DNA of 64,000 nt from Toxonevra muliebris. Lineage: Eukaryota; Arthropoda; Insecta; Diptera; Pallopteridae. Made by a program: the position numbers and the translations under genes. The stretch spans positions 241,813 to 305,812 of the forward strand of contig CAVNUY010000056.1 of NCBI GenBank assembly GCA_963691655.1, read 5' to 3'. The notes beneath the pieces were generated by a model. The model saw only the letters and a list, made by a program, of their open reading frames with translations. It did no database searches and was not told where the DNA came from. Of the stretch, positions 53,431 through 64,000 are shown one piece after another. Every line of letters begins with the position of its first letter. The first letter of the stretch is position 1.

Positions 53431-55030
53431 TTAAAATTCGGAATTAAAATTCGAAATTAAAATTCGAAATTAAAATTCGAAATTAAATTCGAAATTAAAA
53501 TTCGAAATTAAAATTCGAAATTAAAATTCGAAATTAAAATTCGAAATTAAAATTCGAAATTAAAATTCGAAATTTAAATTCGAAATTTAAATTCGAAATT
53601 AAAATTCGAAATTAAAATTCGAAATTGAAATTCGAAATTAAAATTCGAAATTAAAATTCGAAATTAAAATTCGGAATTAAAATTCGGAATTAAAATTCGA
53701 AATTAAAATTCGAAATTAAAATTCGAAATTAAATTCGAAATTAAAATTCGAAATTAAAATTCGAAATTAAAATTCGAAATTGAAATTCGAAATTAAAATT
53801 CGAAATTAAAATTCGAAATTAAATTCGAAATTAAAATTTGAAATTTAAATTCGAAATTAAAATTCGAAATTAAAATTCGAAATTGAAATTCGAAATTAAA
53901 ATTCGGAATTAAAATTCGAAATTGAAATTCGAAATTAAAATTCGAAATTAAAATTCGAAATTAAAATTCGAAATTAAAATTCGAAATTAAAATTCGGAAC
54001 TAAAATTCGAAATTTAAATTCGGAATTAAAATTCGGAATTAAAATTCGGAATTAAAATTCGGAATTAAAATTCGGAATTAAAATTCGGAATTAAAATTCG
54101 GAATTAAAATTCGGAAATAAAATTCGGAATTAAAATTCGAAATTGAAATTCGAAATTAAAATTCGAAATTAAAATTCGAAATTAAAATTCGAAATTAAAA
54201 TTCGAAATTAAAATTCGAAATTAAAATTCGAAATTTAAATTCGAAATTTAAATTCGAAATTAAAATTCGAAATTAAAATTCGAAATTGAAATTCGAAATT
54301 AAAATTCGAAATTAAAATTCGAAATTAAAATTCGGAATTAAAATTCGGAATTAAAATTCGAAATTAAAATTCGAAATAAAAATTCGAAATTAAATTCGAA
54401 ATTAAAATTCGAAATTAAAATTCGAAATTGAAATTCGAAATTAAAATTCGAAATTAAAATTCGAAATTAAATTCGAAATTGAAATTCGGAATTAAAATTC
54501 GAAATTAAAATTCGAAATTAAAATTCGAAATTAAAATTCGAAATTAAAATTCGAAATTAAAATTCGAAATTAAAATTCGAAATTAAAATTCGAAATTTAA
54601 ATTCGAAATTTAAATTCGAAATTAAAATTCGAAATTAAAATTCGAAATTGAAATTCGAAATTAAAATTCGAAATTAAAATTCGAAATTAAAATTCGGAAT
54701 TAAAATTCGGAATTAAAATTCGAAATTAAAATTCGAAATTAAAATTCGAAATTAAATTCGAAATTAAAATTCGAAATTAAAATTCGAAATTAAAATTCGA
54801 AATTAAAATTCGAAATTGAAATTCGAAACTAAAATTCGAAATTGAAACTCGAAATTAAAATTCGAAATTGAAATTCGAAATTAAAATTCGAAATTAAAAT
54901 TCGAAATTAAAATTCGAAATTAAAATACGAAATTTAAATTCGAAATTAAAATTCGAAATTAAAATTCGAAATTAAAATTCGAAATTTAAATTCGGAATTA
55001 AAATTCGGAATTAAAATTCGGAATTAAAAT
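53430..55030. repeat. Family A array with 12-bp units
   Basis: Mostly A units with regular 12-bp TTCGAAATTAAA units, short B pairs, and T-type doublets (TTCGAAATTTAAA twice in a row) near 53575, 54240 and 54600. A TTTGAAATTT unit near 53837 is a CpG-to-TpG change. A TACG landmark at 54928 precedes the next B tract, which starts near 54989. Confidence 0.82.
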
Positions 55031-58000
55031 TCGGAATTAAAATTCGGAATTAAAATTCGGAATTAAAATTCGGAATTAAAATTCGGAAATAAAATTCGGA
55101 ATTAAAATTCGAAATTGAAATTCGAAATTAAAATTCGAAATTAAAATTCGAAATTAAAATTCGAAATTAAAATTCGAAATTAAAATTCGAAATTAAAATT
55201 CGAAATTTAAATTCGAAATTTAAATTCGAAATTAAAATTCGAAATTAAAATTCGAAATTGAAATTCGAAATTAAAATTCGAAATTAAAATTCGAAATTAA
55301 AATTCGGAATTAAAATTCGGAATTAAAATTCGAAATTAAAATTCGAAATAAAAATTCGAAATTAAATTCGAAATTAAAATTCGAAATTAAAATTCGAAAT
55401 TGAAATTCGAAATTAAAATTCGAAATTAAAATTCGAAATTAAATTCGAAATTGAAATTCGGAATTAAAATTCGAAATTAAAATTCGAAATTAAAATTCGG
55501 AATTGAAATTCGAAATTAAACTTCGAAATTGAAATTCGAAATTAAAATACGAAATTTAAATTCGAAATTAAAATTCGAAATTGAAATTCGAAAATAAAAA
55601 TCGAAATTAAAATTCGAATTTAAAATTCGGAATTAAAATTCGAAATTAAAATTCGGAATTAAAATTCGGAATTAAAATTCGGAATTAAAATTAGGAATTA
55701 AAATTCGGAATTAAAATTCGGAATTAAAATTCGGAATTAAAATTCGGAATTAAAATTCGGAATTAATATTCGGAATTAAAATTCGGAATTAAAATTCGGA
55801 ATTAAAATTCGGAATTAAAATTCGGAATTAAAATTCGGAATTAAAATTCGGAATTAAAATTCGGAATTAAAATTCGGAATTAATATTCGGAATTAAAATT
55901 CGGAATTAAAATTCGGAATTAAAATTCGGAATTAATATTCGGAATTAAAATTCGGAATTAAAATTCGGAATTAAAATTCGGAATTAAAATTCGGAATTAA
56001 AATTCGGAATTAAAATTCGGAATTAAAATTTGGAATTAAAATAAGGAGTTAAAATTCGGAATTAAATTTCGGAATTAAAATTCGGAATTAAAATTCGGAA
56101 TTAAAATTCGGAATTAAAATTCGGAATTAATATTCGGAATTAAAATTCGGAAATAAAATTCGGAGTTAAAATTCGGAATTAAAATTCGGACTTAAAATTC
56201 GGAATTAAATTTCGGAATTAAAATTCGGAATTAAAATTCGGAATTAAAATTCGGAATTAATATTCGGAATTAAATTTCGGAATAAAAATTCGGAATTAAA
56301 ATTCGAAATTAAAATTCGAAATTAAAATTCGAAATTAAAATTCGAAATTAAAATTCGAAATTAAAATTCGGAACTAAAATTCGAAGTTAAAATTCGAAAT
56401 TAAAATTCGAAATTTAGATTCGAAATTTAAATTCGGAATTAAAATTCGGAATTAAAATTCGGAATTAAAATTCGGAAATAAAATTCGGAATTAAAATTCG
56501 AAATTGAAATTCGAAATTAAAATTCGGAATTAAAATTCGAAATTGAAATTCGAAATTAAAATTCGAAATTAAAATTCGAAATTAAAATTCGAAATTAAAA
56601 TTCGAAATTAAAATTCGAAATTAAAATTCGGAACTAAAATTCGGAATTAAAATTCGGAATTAAAATTCGGAATTAAAATTCGGAATTAAAATTCGAAATT
56701 AAAATTCGAAATTAAAATTCGAAATTGAAATTCGGAATTAAAATTCGGAATTAAAATTCGGAATTAATATTCGGAATTAAAATTCGGAAATAAAATTCGG
56801 AGTTAAAATTCGGAATTAAAATTCGGAATTAAAATTCGGAATTAAAATTCGGAATTAAAATTCGGAATTAAAATTCGGAATTAAAATTCGGAATTAATAT
56901 TCGGAATTAAATTTCGGAATTAAAATTCGGAATTAAAATTCGAAATTAAAATTCGAAATTAAAATTCGAAATTAAAATTCGAAATTAAAATTCGAAATTA
57001 AAATTCGGAACTAAAATTCGAAATTAAAATTCGAAATTAAAATTCGAAATTTAGATTCGAAATTTAAATTCGGAATTAAAATTCGGAATTAAAATTCGGA
57101 ATTAAAATTCGGAAATAAAATTCGGAATTAAAATTCGAAATTGAAATTCGAATTTAAAATTCGGAATTAAAATTCGAAATTGAAATTCGAAATTAAAATT
57201 CGAAATTAAAATTCGAAATTAAAATTCGAAATTAAAATTCGAAATTAAAATTCGAAATTAAAATTCGGAACTAAAATTCGGAATTAAAATTCGGAATTAA
57301 AATTCGGAATTAAAATTCGGAATTAAAATTCGAAATTAAAATTCGAAATTAAAATTCGAAATTGAAATTCGGAATTAAAATTCGGAATTAAAATTCGGAA
57401 TTAAAATTCGGAAATAAAATTCGGAATTAAAATTCGAATTTGAAATTCGAAATTAAAATTCGAAATTAAAATTCGAAATTAAAATTCGAAATTAAAATTC
57501 GAAATTAAAATTCGAAATTAAAATTCGAAATTTAAATTCGAAATTTAAATTCGAAATTTAAATTCGAAATTAAAATTCGAAATTAAAATTCGAAATTGAA
57601 ATTCGAAATTAAAATTCGAAATTAAAATTCGAAATTAAAATTCGGAATTAAAATTCGGAATTAAAATTCGAAATTAAAATTCGAAATTAAAATTCGAAAT
57701 TAAATTCGAAATTAAAATTCGAAATTAAAATTCGAAATTGAAATTCGAAATTAAAATTCGAAATTAAAATTCGAAATTAAATTCGAAACTAAAATTCGAA
57801 ATTTAAATTCGAAATTAAAATTCGAAATTAAAATTCGAAATTGAAATTCGAAATTAAAATTCGAAATTGAAATTCGAAATTAAAATTCGAAATTAAAATT
57901 CGGAATTAAAATTCGAAATTAAAATTCGAAATTAAAATTCGAAATTAAAATTCGAAATTAAAATTCGAAATTAAAATTCGGAACTAAAATTCGGAATTAA

Positions 58001-58430
58001 AATTCGGAATTAAAATTCGGAATTAAAATTCGGAATTAAAATTCGAAATTAAAATTCGAAATTAAAATTCGAAATTAAATTCGAAATTAAAATTCGAAAT
58101 TAAAATTCGAAATTAAAATTCGAAATTGAAATTCGAAATTAAAATTCGAAATTAAAATTCGAAATTAAATTCGAAATTAAAATTCGAAATTTAAATTCGA
58201 AATTAAAATTCGAAATTAAAATTCGAAATTGAAATTCGAAATTAAAATTCGGAATTAAAATTCGAAATTGAAATTCGAAATTAAAATTCGAAATTAAAAT
58301 TCGAAATTAAAATTCGAAATTAAAATTCGAAATTAAAATTCGGAACTAAAATTCGGAATTAAAATTCGGAATTAAAATTCGGAATTAAAATTCGGAATTA
58401 AAATTCGAAATTAAAATTCGAAATTAAAAT
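55030..58430. repeat. Higher-order block theta, copy 1
   Basis: Mixed block: an A part with 12-bp units, a TACG landmark (55550), TTCGAATTTAAAA (55611), TTAGGAATT (55694), then a long B tract with GGAGTT and GGACTT (56191) and a return to A with TTAGATTCG (56417). It pairs with copy 2 at offset 3400, rising to 3504 after an eight-unit gain in copy 2. The offset falls to 2867 past the 637-bp duplication that only this copy has. Confidence 0.9.
56124..57397. repeat. 637-bp (49-unit) tandem duplication in theta copy 1
   Basis: 56124-56760 and 56761-57397 are adjacent copies. Landmarks 637 bp apart are CGGAAATAAAA 56148/56785, GGAACTAAAA 56374/57011 and 56634/57271, and TTAGATTCG 56417/57054. 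Differences include GGACTT (only in the first, 56191) and CGAAGTT (only in the first). Theta copy 2 has a single version (TTAGATTCG at 59921). Confidence 0.9.
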
Positions 58431-60850
58431 TCGAAATTGAAATTCGGAATTAAAATTCGGAATTAAAATTCGGAATTAAAATTCGGAAATAAAATTCGGA
58501 ATTAAAATTCGAAATTGAAATTCGAAATTAAAATTCGAAATTAAAATTCGAAATTAAAATTCGAAATTAAAATTCGAAATTAAAATTCGAAATAAAAATT
58601 CGAAATTTAAATTCGAAATTTAAATTCGAAATTAAAATTCGAAATTAAAATTCGAAATTGAAATTCGAAATTAAAATTCGAAATTAAAATTCGAAATTAA
58701 AATTCGGAATTAAAATTCGGAATTAAAATTCGAAATTAAAATTCGAAATAAAAATTCGAAATTAAATTCGAAATTAAAATTCGAAATTAAAATTCGAAAT
58801 TGAAATTCGAAATTAAAATTCGAAATTAAAATTCGAAATTAAATTCGAAATTGAAATTCGGAATTAAAATTCGAAATTAAAATTCGAAATTAAAATTCGG
58901 AATTGAAATTCGAAATTAAACTTCAAAATTGAAATTCGAAATTAAAATACGAAATTTAAATTCGAAATTAAAATTCGAAATTGAAATTCGAAAATAAAAA
59001 TCGAAATTAAAATTCGAATTTAAAATTCGGAATTAAAATTCGAAATTAAAATTCGGAATTAAAATTCGGAATTAAAATTCGGAATTAAAATTAGGAATTA
59101 AAATTCGGAATTAAAATTCGGAATTAAAATTCGGAATTAAAATTCGGAATTAAAATTCGGAATTAATATTCGGAATTAAAATTCGGAATTAAAATTCGGA
59201 ATTAAAATTCGGAATTAAAATTCGGAATTAAAATTCGGAATTAAAATTCGGAATTAAAATTCGGAATTAAAATTCGGAATTAATATTCGGAATTAAAATT
59301 CGGAATTAAAATTCGGAGTTAAAATTCGGAATTAAAATTCGGAATTAAAATTCGGAATTAAAATTCGGAATTAAAATTCGGAATTAATATTCGGAATTAA
59401 AATTCGGAATTAAAATTCGGAATTAAAATTCGGAATTAATATTCGGAATTAAAATTCGGAATTAAAATTCGGAATTAAAATTCGGAATTAAAATTCGGAA
59501 TTAAAATTCGGAATTAAAATTCGGAATTAAAATTTGGAATTAAAATAAGGAGTTAAAATTCGGAATTAAATTTCGGAATTAAAATTCGGAATTAAAATTC
59601 GGAATTAAAATTCGGAATTAAAATTCGGAATTAATATTCGGAATTAAAATTCGGAAATAAAATTCGGAGTTAAAATTCGGAATTAAAATTCGGACTTAAA
59701 ATTCGGAATTAAATTTCGGAATTAAAATTCGGAATTAAAATTCGGAATTAAAATTCGGAATTAATATTCGGAATTAAATTTCGGAATTAAAATTCGGAAT
59801 TAAAATTCGAAATTAAAATTCGAAATTAAAATTCGAAATTAAAATTCGAAATTAAAATTCGAAATTAAAATTCGGAACTAAAATTCGAAGTTAAAATTCG
59901 AAATTAAAATTCGAAATTTAGATTCGAAATTTAAATTCGGAATTAAAATTCGGAATTAAAATTCGGAATTAAAATTCGGAAATAAAATTCGGAATTAAAA
60001 TTCGAAATTGAAATTCGAAATTAAAATTCGGAATTAAAATTCGAAATTGAAATTCGAAATTAAAATTCGAAATTAAAATTCGAAATTAAAATTCGAAATT
60101 AAAATTCGAAATTAAAATTCGAAATTAAAATTCGGAACTAAAATTCGGAATTAAAATTCGGAATTAAAATTCGGAATTAAAATTCGGAATTAAAATTCGA
60201 AATTAAAATTCGAAATTAAAATTCGAAATTGAAATTCGGAATTAAAATTCGGAATTAAAATTCGGAATTAAAATTCGGAAATAAAATTCGGAATTAAAAT
60301 TCGAATTTGAAATTCGAAATTAAAATTCGAAATTAAAATTCGAAATTAAAATTCGAAATTAAAATTCGAAATTAAAATTCGAAATTAAAATTCGAAATTT
60401 AAATTCGAAATTTAAATTCGAAATTAAAATTCGAAATTAAAATTCGAAATTGAAATTCGAAATTAAAATTCGAAATTAAAATTCGAAATTAAAATTCGGA
60501 ATTAAAATTCGGAATTAAAATTCGAAATTAAAATTCGAAATTAAAATTCGAAATTAAATTCGAAATTAAAATTCGAAATTAAAATTCGAAATTGAAATTC
60601 GAAATTAAAATTCGAAATTAAAATTCGAAATTAAATTCGAAACTAAAATTCGAAATTTAAATTCGAAATTGAAATTCGAAATTAAAATTCGAAATTGAAA
60701 TTCGAAATTAAAATTCGAAATTAAAATTCGAAATTAAAATTCGGAATTGAAATTCGAAATTAAACTTCGAAATTGAAATTCGAAATTAAAATACGAAATT
60801 TAAATTCGAAATTAAAATTCGAAATTGAAATTCGAAAATAAATATCGAAA
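58430..60850. repeat. Higher-order block theta, copy 2
   Basis: Landmarks paired with copy 1 are CGGAAAT 55081/58481, CGAAATAAAA 55341/58741, TACG 55550/58950, TTCGAATTTAAAA 55611/59011, TTAGGAATT 55694/59094, AAGGAGTT 56045/59549, GGACTT 56191/59695 and TTCGAATTTG 57442/60309. Here the AAACTTCG unit before TACG reads AAACTTCAAAATT, a CpG-to-CpA change. Confidence 0.9.
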
Positions 60851-62545
60851 TTAAAATTCGAAATTAAAATTCGGAATTAAAATTCGGAACTAAAATTCGG
60901 AATTAAAATTCGGAATTAAAATTCGGAATTAAAATTCGGAATTAAAATTCGGAATTAAAATTCGGAATTAAAATTCGGAATTAAAATTCGGAGTTAAAAT
61001 TCGGAATTAAATTTCGGAATTAAAATTCGGAATTAAATTTCGGAATTAAAATTCGGAATTAAAATTCGGAATTAAAATTCGGAATTAAAATTCGGAATTA
61101 AAATTCGGAATTAATATTCGGAATTAAATTTCGGAATTAAAATTCGGAATTAAAATTCGGAATTAAAATTCGGAATTAAAATTCGGAATTAAAATTCGGA
61201 ATTAAAATTCGGAATTAATATTCGGAATTAAAATTCGGAATTAAAATTCGGAATTAAAATTCGGAATTAAAATTTGGAATTAAAATTAGGAGTTAAAATT
61301 CGGAATTAAATTTCGGAATTAAAATTCGGAATTAAAATTCGGAATTAAAATTCGGAATTAAAATTCGGAATTAATATTCGGAATTAAAATTCGGAAATAA
61401 AATTCGGAGTTAAAATTCGGAATTAAAATTCGGACTTAAAATTCGGAATTAAATTTCGGAATTAAAATTCGGAATTAAAATTCGGAATTAAAATTCGGAA
61501 TTAATATTCGGAATTAAATTTCGGAATTAAAATTCGGAATTAAAATTCGGAATTAAAATTCGGAATTAAAATTCGGAATTAAAATTCGGAATTAAAATTC
61601 GGAATTAATATTCGGAATTAAAATTCGGAATTAAAATTCGGAATTAAAATTCGGAATTAAAATTCGGAATTAAAATTCGGAATTAAAATTCGGAATTAAA
61701 ATTCGGAATTAATATTCGGAATTAAAATTCGGAGTTAAAATTCGGAGTTAAAATTCGGAGTTAAAATTCGGAGTTAAATTTCGGAATTAAAATTCGGAAT
61801 TAAAATTCGGAGTTAAAATTCGGAGTTAAAATTCGGAGTTAAATTTCGGAATTAAAATTCGGAATTAAAATTCGGAGTTAAAATTCGGAGTTAAAATTCG
61901 GAGTTAAATTTCGGAATTAAAATTCGGAATTAAAATTCGGAATTAAAATTCGGAGTTAAAATTCGGAGTTAAAATTCGGAGTTAAAATTCGGAGTTAAAT
62001 TTCGGAATTAAAATTCGGAATTAAAATTCGGAGTTAAAATTCGGAGTTAAAATTCGGAGTTAAAATTCGGAGTTAAATTTCGGAATTAAAATTCGGAATT
62101 AAAATTCGGAGTTAAATTTCGGAATTAAAATTCGGAATTAAAATTCGGAATTAAAATTCGGAGTTAAAATTCGGAGTTAAAATTCGGAGTTAAAATTCGG
62201 AATTAAAATTCGGAGTTAAAATTCGGAGTTAAAATTCGGAGTTAAAATTCGGAGTTAAAATTCGGAGTTAAAATTCGGAGCTAAATTTCGGAATTAAAAT
62301 TCGGAATTAAAATTCGGAGTTAAAATTCGGAGTTAAAATTCGGAGTTAAAATTCGGAGTTAAAATTCGGAGTTAAAATTCGGAGTTAAAATTCGGAGTTA
62401 AAATTCGGAGTTAAATTTCGGAATTAAAATTCGGAATTAAAATTCGGAGTTAAAATTCGGAGTTAAAATTCGGAGTTAAAATTCGGAGTTAAAATTCGGA
62501 GTTAAATTTCGGAATTAAAATTCGGAATTAAAATTCGGAGTTAAA
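60850..62545. repeat. Higher-order block theta, copy 3 (B/C part)
   Basis: Starts after a TACG landmark (60794) and an AATATCG variant. Its B tract repeats the order of copy 2 at offset 1740 (AGGAGTT 59549/61289, GGACTT 59695/61435). It then runs into a large expansion of family C units instead of the A-type return seen in copies 1 and 2. Confidence 0.87.
61727..62545. repeat. Family C (TTCGGAGTTAAAA) expansion with capped runs
   Basis: Family C units appear elsewhere only singly. Here runs of them are separated by usually two, sometimes one or three, family B units. Almost every run ends in the same capped unit in which the last A is T (GGAGTTAAAT then TTCGG). Counted run lengths including the cap are 4, 3, 3, 4, 4, 1, then an uncapped 3, then 6, 8 and 5, then a single C before A units resume. 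The cap of the 6-run reads GGAGCTAAAT. Variable run length with a constant end suggests recent copy-number change within a nested repeat. Confidence 0.92.
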
Positions 62546-64000
62546 ATTCGAAATTAAAATTCGAAATTGAAATTCGGAATTAAAATTCGGAATTAAAATT
62601 CGGAATTAAAATTCGGAAATAAAATTCGGAATTAAAATTCGAAATTAAAATTCGAAATTAAAATTCGGAATTAAAATTCGGAATTAAAATTCGAAATTAA
62701 AATTCGAAATTAAAATTCGAAATTAAATTCGAAATTAAAATTCGAAATTAAAATTCGAAATTAAAATTCGAAATTGAAATTCGAAATTAAAATTCGAAAT
62801 TAAAATTCGAAATTAAATTCGAAATTAAAATTCGAAATTTAAATTCGAAATTAAAATTCGAAATTAAAATTCGAAATTGAAATTCGAAATTAAAATTCGG
62901 AATTAAAATTCGAAATTGAAATTCGAAATTAAAATTCGAAATTAAAATTCGAAATTAAAATTCGAAATTAAAATTCGAAATTAAAATTCGAAATTAAAAT
63001 TCGGAACTAAAATTCGGAATTAAAATTCGGAATTAAAATTCGGAATTAAAATTCGGAATTAAAATTCGAAATTAAAATTCGAAATTAAAATTCGAAATTG
63101 AAATTCGGAATTAAAATTCGGAATTAAAATTCGGAATTAAAATTCGGAAATAAAATTCGGAATTAAAATTCGAAATTGAAATTCGAAATTAAAATTCGAA
63201 ATTAAAATTCGAAATTAAAATTCGAAATTAAAATTCGAAATTAAAATTCGAAATTAAAATTCGAAATTTAAATTCGAAATTAAAATTCGAAATTAAAATT
63301 CGAAATTAAAATTCGAAATTGAAATTCGAAATTAAAATTCGAAATTAAAATTCGAAATTAAAATTCGGAATTAAAATTCGGAATTAAAATTCGAAATTAA
63401 AATTCGAAATAAAAATTCGAAATTAAATTCGAAATTAAAATTCGAAATTAAAATTCGAAATTGAAATTCGAAATTAAAATTCGAAATTAAAATTCGAAAT
63501 TAAATTCGAAATTAAAATTCGAAATTTAAATTCGAAATTAAAATTCGAAATTAAAATTCGAAATTGAAATTCGGAATTAAAATTCGAAATTAAAATTCGA
63601 AATTAAAATTCGGAATTGAAATTCGAAATTAAACTTCGAAATTGAAATTCGAAATTAAAATACGAAATTTAAATTCGAAATTAAAATTCGAAATTGAAAT
63701 TCGAAAATAAAAATCGAAATTAAAATTCGAATTTAAAATTCGGAATTAAAATTCGAAATTAAAATTCGGAATTAAAATTCGGAATTAAAATTCGGAATTA
63801 AAATTAGGAATTAAAATTCGGAATTAAAATTCGGAATTAAAATTCGGAATTAAAATTCGGAATTAAAATTCGGAATTAATATTCGGAATTAAAATTCGGA
63901 ATTAAAATTCGGAATTAAAATTCGGAATTAAAATTCGGAATTAAAATTCGGAATTAAAATTCGGAATTAAAATTCGGAATTAAAATTCGGAATTAATATT
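62545..64000. repeat. Start of theta copy 4, cut by the window end
   Basis: A units with 12-bp variants, then CGAAATAAAA (63402), TACG (63663), TTCGAATTTAAAA (63724) and TTAGGAATT (63807). The last three are at offset 4713 from copy 2 and the first at 4661, a four-unit difference. The window ends inside the following B tract, so the array continues downstream. Confidence 0.88.

Larger units (their letters stand above)
1..64000. repeat. 13-bp AT-rich satellite array filling the window
   Basis: The sequence is a continuous head-to-tail array of the 13-bp unit TTCGAAATTAAAA (7 A, 4 T, 1 C, 1 G), about 4,900 copies, all in one orientation. Substitutions cluster at a few unit positions: 5 (A or G), 7 (A or G with G at 5), 10 (A, G or T), 12 (A, T or G), 13 (A, C or T), and occasionally 1, 2, 4, 8 and 9. 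Most length changes are loss of one A, giving 12-bp units. No stretch of even 50 bases lacks the repeat, so no gene, tRNA, rRNA, transposon or CRISPR array is present. A/T runs of about 11 bp separated by a single CG or CGG are poor coding material and every frame is normally stopped within 39 bp. The likely setting is eukaryotic constitutive heterochromatin; whether it is centromeric cannot be told from sequence alone. Confidence 0.98.

Noticed and set aside
1..64000. CENP-B box
   Set aside because: The TTCG half is present in every unit, but the expected A at position 9 after it is T in the consensus and the CGGG half is missing. I found no full match to NTTCGNNNNANNCGGGN.
1..64000. Telomeric repeat
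   Set aside because: The unit is 13 bp, AT-rich and lacks the G-rich strand of known telomeres; G is only one or two bases per unit.
1..64000. CRISPR array
   Set aside because: There are no spacers: unit follows unit directly, and the period is far shorter than CRISPR repeat plus spacer.
1..64000. Heat-shock element or human satellite III relationship because of GAA/TTC and GGAAT motifs
   Set aside because: TTC and GAA abut with no two-base gap, unlike the heat-shock element. GGAAT occurs once per 13-bp unit, not as 5-bp tandem repeats. Resemblance is compositional.

Overview
The whole 64 kb window is one uninterrupted tandem array of a 13-bp AT-rich satellite. I could not find a gene, RNA gene, transposable element or unique-sequence island anywhere in it. 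The unit, written from its CpG core, is TTCGAAATTAAAA. About 4,900 head-to-tail copies fill the window in a single orientation. Such arrays are typical of eukaryotic nuclear heterochromatin (centromeric, pericentromeric, subtelomeric, or B/sex-chromosome blocks) from a long-read assembly. The species cannot be named from the sequence, and I do not recognise the repeat as a satellite I can name.

The units fall into families. Family A is TTCGAAATTAAAA, with common position-10 variants G (TTCGAAATTGAAA) and T (TTCGAAATTTAAA). Family B is TTCGGAATTAAAA, often with T at position 12 (AATATTCGG). Family C is TTCGGAGTTAAAA. Rarer diagnostic variants (TTCAAA, CTCG, TACG, AAACTTCG, ATCCAAAA, CTTAATT, TTGGGAA, GGACTT, TTAGATT) act as landmarks that let larger duplications be traced.

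Layout, with boundaries approximate to a few units: 1-5298 and 5299-9600 are two head-to-tail copies of a ~5.3 kb block, the second lacking 1,001 bp. 9600-12600 is rich in T-type units and holds a 376-bp tandem pair. 12600-14400 is a further copy of the first block. 14400-30040 is mostly family A, with nested repeats at offsets of 1507, 2196, 870 and 247 bp. 30040-34515 and 34515-39225 are a tandem pair of ~4.5-4.7 kb blocks. 39225-43530 is dense in family B and holds the only clear local strand inversion. 43530-53430 is built on a 5,247-bp repeat made of 1,884- and 3,363-bp parts. 53430-55030 returns to A. 55030-64000 has four related copies of a mixed A/B block, with an expansion of family C at 61727-62540.

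Nothing here encodes a pathway. What can be read is the array's history: duplications, losses and gains are whole numbers of 13-bp units at every scale from 13 bp to 5.3 kb, as expected from unequal exchange, replication slippage and conversion. One CpG per 13 bp is almost everywhere retained. The few 61-76 codon open frames near 11-12.4 kb are a by-product of a local three-unit (39-bp) phasing and are not genes.
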